Of a DNA stretch of 64,000 nt, positions 58,896-64,000 are shown one piece after another (the stretch's first letter is position 1; the number at the start of each line of letters is the position of its first letter). A model generated the notes under the pieces. That model was not told the DNA's origin. It did no database searches and saw only the letters and a program-made list of their open reading frames with translations. The DNA is from Arenicola marina (taxonomy: Eukaryota; Annelida; Polychaeta; Arenicolidae): positions 36,697,670 through 36,761,669 of the forward strand of contig OZ025248.1 in assembly GCA_964019135.1 (NCBI GenBank). Reading direction: 5' to 3'. The position numbers were made by a program, and so were the translations under genes.

Positions 58896-60159
58896 AAATC
58901 CCGTGATTCAACGCTATTTGTGCGTAATTCCCAGCAGGTCAGAATACACGTCCATTTGGATTCTTCGTGATACAAAGTTGCTTATTAACTGTGTGGAATG
59001 CGTCCCTTTTGCGACACACTGTAGATATTCTATTCCATGAAGTGAAGGTTTTTTCTTTCTTTTACTTAGTTGGGGGGGGGGGGGGGATTGCATCGGAAGG
59101 GTTGGTGTTATATTGTTAAAGTGAATCTCGGATAAGTCCAATTAAGTCGGCTGTCGTCAGCGCGAACTGCACCGATCCATACCCTGTCCTATTGATGAAT
59201 TATGCATTAACCTTGAAGCCACTCAACCCCAGTTTTTAAGGCTGCATTATATGTGGCCATTTTTACGATGATCCGATCGATGGAAAAACAAGAGATAAAT
59301 AAGCGAAAAATGGAAACGTTAAGTTTCCTGGTTGAAACCAGGTTGTCAAATTACCCTTCCAGCGAATAATTCAGGATTGATTCGCATAGTACAATCATCT
59401 GGGCACTGACTGCTGTGCACACCAGCATTATGGCATCTTCCCGTCACCGGCCCTGGGTTAGCATCGACCCGGCTGTATGCCTTGACATTACAGCTCCTCT
59501 CAATACCCTCAGCCCCCACCCACCATGGTACTGAGCTAAGCACTAGCATGGCCAACCACTCTCAGGCCGCATTATCCCCGTGTCAATTCAATCCCTCGTA
59601 TTTACAACGCTGGCATCCCGCATGCTAAGCTATTTGTGACCTACCCGCATCTATTCAATCGATGCTAGCTTAAGCAATAGCTTTGCGGTATTTGTCTGTA
59701 TATTCATTCTGGTCCCGATCGTGAGAAAAAAATCTACCTTAACCCCTAAAAAAAAGCTCTGCTTCAATGCAAGCTCAGAGGCAATAACATTATCTGTTAT
59801 ACGGGATCACGAGGACGGGAGATGTATGGGTGAGGCGTTCCAGATCACTGGATGTGGTCCGATCGCCCCGACCGCACGCCCGCTCTGAAGGGACTACTGC
59901 GCCACGTGACACATAAATCAAGGCCAATGTGATATTAGTTTTACTGCCAATCAATTTAGCAGTGTGACCCGGGCGATAAAGTTTACTATTATGACGCCCT
60001 GGCTTATGCAGATATTGCCTTGTATTTTACATGTGCGTTGCCGCGCAGGAATAAATATATGAATGTGATAATAAAACTGGGCGAATGAGAGACAGCGCGC
60101 GGACAAGGGGACGGAGAGTAAACCTCGCAGCAAACGGACATACAGGGGTATATGCCTGA
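58896..60159. other. Spacer, no gene recognised
   Basis: Unique sequence with a poly-G run at about 59072-59086. No gene or mobile element recognised. Confidence 0.45.
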
Positions 60160-60655
60160 CACTGTGGAGAGAGACATAGACAGAGCGACAGGAATAGAGA
60201 CAGATGTGTAGAGAGAGGGAGAGACAGAGACAGATGTGTAGAGAGAGGGAGAGACAGAGACAGATGTGTAGAGAGAGGGAGACAGAGACAGATGTGTAGA
60301 GAGAGGGAGAGATAGAGAGGGAGAGACACAGACAGATGTGTAGAGAGAGGGAGAGATAGAGAGGGAGAGACCGAGACAGATGTGTAGAGAGAGGGAGAGA
60401 CAGAGAGGGAGAGACAGAGACAGATGTGTAGAGAGAGAGAGAGACAGAGAGGGAGAGACAGAGACAGATGTGTAGAGAGAGGGAGAGACAGAGAGGGAGA
60501 GACAGAGACAGATGTGTAGAGAGAGGGAGAGACAGAGAGGAAGAGACAGAGACAGATGTGTAGAGAGAGGGAGAGACAGAGACAGATGTGTAGAGAGAGG
60601 GAGAGACAGAGAGGGAGAGACAGAGCCAGATGTGTAGAGAGAGGGAGAGAAAGAG
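60160..60655. repeat. GA-rich minisatellite (28-46-bp units)
   Basis: GAGACAGATGTGTAGAGAGA recurs at least eleven times, separated by variable GAGAGGGAGAGACAGAGA segments. The strand is almost pure purine over long stretches. Confidence 0.93.
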
Positions 60656-60699
60656 AATTACGTCAAGTCAGAGCGAGAATGAAGGCAAATAAGATAGGA

Positions 60700-60915
60700 T
60701 TAGGATGACGGCAAGTAAGGGAGAGAATGATCCATAAGAGAGAATTATGGCAAATAATAGAGAGAAGAATTATGACAAATAATAAAGAGAATTATGGCAA
60801 ATGATAGAGAGAAGTATGGCAAATAATAGAAAGAATTATGGCAAATAATTAGAGAGAATTATGGCAAACAATAGAGAGAATTATGGCAAATAGGAGGGAG
60901 AGAAAATAATAGCAA
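60700..60915. repeat. ~22-bp A-rich degenerate repeat
   Basis: AGAGAATTATGGCAAATAAT recurs about eight times with small gaps (60738 to 60895). It adjoins the GA-rich array. Confidence 0.85.
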
Positions 60916-61479
60916 ATGACAGAAAAGGACCCAGGGACAGGAAGAAGGACCCGGATAAGGACCAAGGAAGGAAAGAGAGACCCGGACCAGACGAAAGGGA
61001 CAGAAAAAGCCGCGCCTTGGTGCAGTGGAGCAGCATGTGAGTGAGTCGATGGCGCTGATGGCGTTGTCTGCATTCAGAGCCCACATTACTGTGACTCTGC
61101 GGCTTCTGTCGGCAAGCGAGTCGAGCTGGACGGCCAACCCATGTATATGTAGATAGGCTCCCATTGAAGACCCTCCAACAGATCGTCTGCCGTATTTGTA
61201 CAGGACGCTCATTTACGCATACTATTTAGGATTGACCGTCTAGTCAAACACACTCTCCGAAAGACGAGGAAAGTCGACCCGGCCCAGGGAAGCCAGAGGA
61301 AAACCCTCCGCTACCTCTCCCCCCCACCCCCCTCCAAACCGCCTCCCAATTGCTAAGCCAGAGCCAACGCGACGTTGCCAAGGACTGTTTTACAAATGCG
61401 ATGTTTATGTGTAAAAAACCAAGTGCGTTTGGTTTCTGGGTCAGACAATAATTGTTACTATATCATCGGATAGGTAAAT
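60916..61479. other. Spacer, no gene recognised
   Basis: Unique sequence with a C-rich patch near 61319-61340. Confidence 0.4.
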
Positions 61480-61985
61480 ATTCTCCTCTTCGTAGTAAGC
61501 GAGTCATTACAGTATGTTGTGATAATCGAGTTACTACAGTATGTTGCGATAATCGAGTTATCACAATAGTAACTATCCCGAGATATGGTGATAATCCAGT
61601 TGCCGTCATTTAATAGTGTTGTTACTACGGGATATGGTGATAATAGCGTTGTTGCCACGGGATATGATCACAATAGTGTTGTTACCTCGGGATTCGGTAA
61701 TAATAGTGTTGTTACCACTATTTTTGCTAATACAGTAAAACCTCTCTAAGTCGACCGACGATGGGACTGCCACTGATCGATCGACTTGGGGAGGTGGTCG
61801 GGTTACAGAATATCCTGCCGATATTTTACCCGTGTCAATAAAAAGTTTTGTAGTTTTGTTACCACGGGATAGAGTGATAATACGGTTGTTAAGACGCGAT
61901 ATGGTGATCATTATATAGTGTTGTTGTCACGAGATAGTATCATAACCATGTTACTACCAACAGCATATGATGATAATCGCGTTAT
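61480..61985. repeat. Degenerate ~29-bp repeat interrupted by a transposon fragment
   Basis: Copies combine GTTGTTACCACGGGATATGG with TGATAATA or TAATAATAGT. Left copies have GAGTTACTACAGTATGTTG. The pattern breaks at about 61731-61855, where pogo-like sequence lies, and resumes at 61856. Confidence 0.82.
61731..61855 (+). mobile_element. pogo/Tigger-like DNA transposon fragment
   Basis: CAGTAAAACCTCTCTAAGTC directly follows a TA dinucleotide, the target site of Tc1/mariner-superfamily elements, and resembles pogo/Tigger ends. A partly inverted CGACTTGGGGAGGTGGTCG follows at 61781. A matching right end was not found, so the copy is truncated or eroded. There is no coding capacity. Confidence 0.5.
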
Positions 61986-63584
61986 TACTACGGAGTAATA
62001 CTCGGGTTATGTCCTCAGCGATATCTCTCGACACCCGTTCTTTTTAGCATCACCAGTTACATCCCAACAAATCGATCCCTTCTCGAAGGCAGACTCGGCC
62101 CTGTCAGTTTGTCAACAGCTCAAAAAGAGGAAGGTAGATAATATTGGCATAATGTTGGCATAATGTTGGCATAATTGCGGGGACGTCGTTCTAATCTTGT
62201 TTCAGCTCAGGACATAACCGCGTAACCATGCAACCAAACAACTGAGATTGGCGTTGCCATGGGGAAGACCCCGCTGGCGACAAGGCCTGAGTAGGGATAC
62301 TATAATGTGTGTCTGGGAATATCAATGTCTCTCCCCACTATAAATTCAATTAGAGTGGGGTCGGGCTGGGAGAGGGGAGGAGGTGGGAGGGAGGAAGGGG
62401 GTGCGCTTACGAAGGAAAGAAAAACCTGACCCACCAACATAGTTTTTGGGTGCTATTCGGGTGTTTCGTTTAGTCTGTCGGCGAGGCGCGAACTTGATAT
62501 GCTTTACAGGTGATGGGACCACTATGCGCCCCGTATCGGTAAGATATAGGTGCTTGGCCCCTACTTTATGTGGTGGGAGACGTCCCATCGGTGTTCAGCC
62601 CGGGCTTGGCGAAGGCCCGCTTATAAGTACGTCATACGGAGGCCGCGTGGTGGCGCTGGTGAATGTTACATTGTGACGTCATACACTAGTTGGGTGGTGG
62701 CGCTGTAAAGTGTCACATGATGACGTCATACACAGGCCGATCGGATCCTGATCGATTTTCTCTGTGGCGGGAAACGTCATGGGCGTTACTCACCAAGTAA
62801 GGGGACGTGAACTGGAATCTCCCCCCGCCCCCCACCCCCCACCTCTCAATCAGTGTGCGGTCAAATAACACTTGAAATAACGTCTCGTTCGACCCAGCTC
62901 GTTTCTCCCAGGTACACGATTTATTGGTTCAGTGAATTGGCAGCGAAATGTCAAAGGTCAGAGCTCAAAATGGACTTGAGATTGGAAAGATCAACCACGA
63001 TGCTGGCGTATCGTGGTCGCCTTGTAGAGCGGTAATTACTCCCTTAATTACAAACGTCTGCCGGGCTTCCGTCCAATTTAACTAGGTGGCGACAGACGGC
63101 AGGGCAGTTGCGCTGTATATATGTACACACTGGCCGTGAAGGGGGGAACGGAGCGGAGGGGTGTGTGTGTTGGGGGGGGGGGGGGTGCGGGGGAGGCGTA
63201 CAAAGCGCGGATACAGCGACAGATGACACGTGACATCCCAGCCTGCCTGCCTGCCTGTCGCAGGGTGATGACTGGAAGTCAGTAAACGTGATATGGCACA
63301 CCGTGGAGATGGCGGGGAGCTGGTGTACAATGGCCGCGCCATTGGTTTAACACAGACGTCGGGTGGTGTCAGCAACATTGTTCACACCGTGGTCTGTGGT
63401 CTGTCAGCCATGACATGTAGTATGTTTCCACGTCGCCATTAGTTACACCTTACGATTTGACAAGGCACTCCTCGAACTATATCTCCACAATAGAACCATC
63501 TTACTTCTTATCAGCTGGCTTCGCCATTCTGCTCTGTCATCTTCCCCACGCCATCCTCTTCCATGTCTCTTCCATATTAAAAAT
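61986..63584. other. Spacer with CRE-bearing repeat and homopolymer runs, no gene recognised
   Basis: A short ATAATGTTGGC repeat lies near 62145-62175. A 47-bp CRE repeat lies at 62627-62728. C-rich (62821-62842) and G-rich (63174-63183) runs and a (GCCT)n tract (about 63241-63258) are present. Otherwise the sequence is unique, with no gene recognised. Confidence 0.45.
62627..62728. promoter_or_regulatory. Three 47-bp-spaced CRE-type octamers in a small tandem repeat
   Basis: GTACGTCA (62627-62634), TGACGTCA (62674-62681) and TGACGTCA (62721-62728) sit exactly 47 bp apart, followed each time by TACAC or TACGG. The intervening GTGGTGGCGCTG is also repeated. TGACGTCA is the full CREB/ATF site. 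No gene start is visible nearby. Confidence 0.45.
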
Positions 63585-64000
63585 CCCTTCCACCGTGTCC
63601 GTTCCCTTCCACCTTGTCCGTTCCCTCCCACCTTGTCCATTCCCTCCCACCTTGTCCGTTCCCTCCCACCTTGTCCGTTCCCTCCCACCTTGTCCGTTCC
63701 CTCCCACCTTGTCCATTCCCTCCCACCTTGTCCGTTCCCTCCCACCTTGTCCGTTCCCTCCCACCTTGTCCGTTCCCTCCCACCTTGTCCGTTGCCTCCC
63801 ACCTTGTCCGTTCCCTTCCACCTTCTCCGTTCCCTTCCACCTTGTCCGTTCCCTCCCACCTTGTCCGTTCTCTCCCACCTTGTCCGTTCCCTTCCACCGT
63901 GTCCGTTCCCTCCCACCTTGTCCGTTCCCTCCCACCTTGTCCGTTCCCTCCCACCTTGTCCGTTCCCTCCCACCTTGTCCGTTCCCTCCCACCTTGTCCG
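63585..64000. repeat. 19-bp minisatellite, right edge cut by window
   Basis: About 22 copies of TTGTCCGTTCCCTCCCACC occur, with CATTCCC, TTCCACC and ACCGTG variants. The array continues past the window end. Minus-strand open frames (G-G-N-G-Q-like repeats) are a by-product and are not called genes. Confidence 0.96.

Noticed and set aside
58124-58975. 283-codon minus-strand frame with an L-L-R-D-K-W-F-S-M-T repeat
   Set aside because: It is one of three open frames over a 33-bp array. Unit differences are amino-acid changing in each frame, so no coding constraint is seen.
59346-59555. Minus-strand 69-codon frame containing VDANPGP, reminiscent of a 2A-like peptide
   Set aside because: The 2A consensus needs D-V/I-E-x-N-P-G-P. 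Here two of the defining residues are missing and the frame is short with no neighbouring element.
63443-63992. Glycine-rich 125-176-codon minus frames at the right edge
   Set aside because: Three overlapping frames over the 19-bp array, each reading the same repeat.
1-64000. Telomeric or rDNA content
   Set aside because: No TTAGGG-type telomere runs and no rRNA-like segments were seen. The C-rich 11-bp array is not a known telomere repeat.

Overview
The window looks like nuclear DNA of a bilaterian invertebrate, probably a marine lophotrochozoan such as a mollusc. That guess rests on the transposon types (a Tx1/L1-like LINE, a tRNA-headed SINE, a CAGGGGCGGATC-ended element, TGACCTTGACC-bearing dispersed repeat) and on many long poly-G/poly-C runs, not on a species-specific marker. 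There are no bacterial operons, rRNA genes, CRISPR arrays or confidently recognisable host exons.

About half of the 64 kb is tandem repeat in roughly twenty sequence-unrelated families. In order: 57-bp units (1-2473), 39-bp (5140-6455), a degenerate ~33-bp family (6515-6835, with inverted kin at 13495-13720), a GC-rich 14/22-bp array (12041-12395), 27-bp (15930-16145), 11-bp (19820-20200), 38/34-bp (20949-24632), 37-bp (24633-25438), 52-bp (27062-29237), degenerate ~50-bp (29420-29745), 38-bp (30271-33192), 32-bp (33532-34914), 61/39-bp (35140-39978), 16-bp (40546-42080), 11-bp C-rich (42345-43400), 46-bp (44216-49510), ~33-bp with poly-C (50003-50425), 19-bp (55277-55815), 50-bp (55931-56080), 33-bp (58268-58895), GA-rich (60160-60655), 22-bp (60700-60915), ~29-bp (61480-61985) and 19-bp (63585-64000). 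The first and last arrays run off the window.

The only clear protein-coding remnant is the LINE at 7905-10820. It is 5'-truncated, has a reverse transcriptase and a C-terminal zinc knuckle, one frame break, a poly-A tail and a perfect 14-bp target-site duplication, and it lies inside an older dispersed repeat. Other mobile pieces are a minus-strand SINE (16166-16553), a 198-bp MITE (19539-19736) with a diverged relative at 33193-33386, a 229-bp MITE with internal sub-repeats that landed inside a minisatellite (25025-25253), and a pogo/Tigger-like fragment (about 61731-61855).

Many long open frames cross the arrays. They arise because the units lack stops, are usually open in two or three frames at once, and vary between units without sparing any reading frame; none is annotated as a gene. 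The stretches between arrays are mostly unique sequence with homopolymer runs in which I recognise no gene. Candidate regulatory sites of note are a perfect 14-bp Maf-type palindrome (52358-52371), a three-copy 47-bp repeat carrying CRE octamers (62627-62728), and clusters of the ERR/NR5A half-site complement TGACCTTGA.
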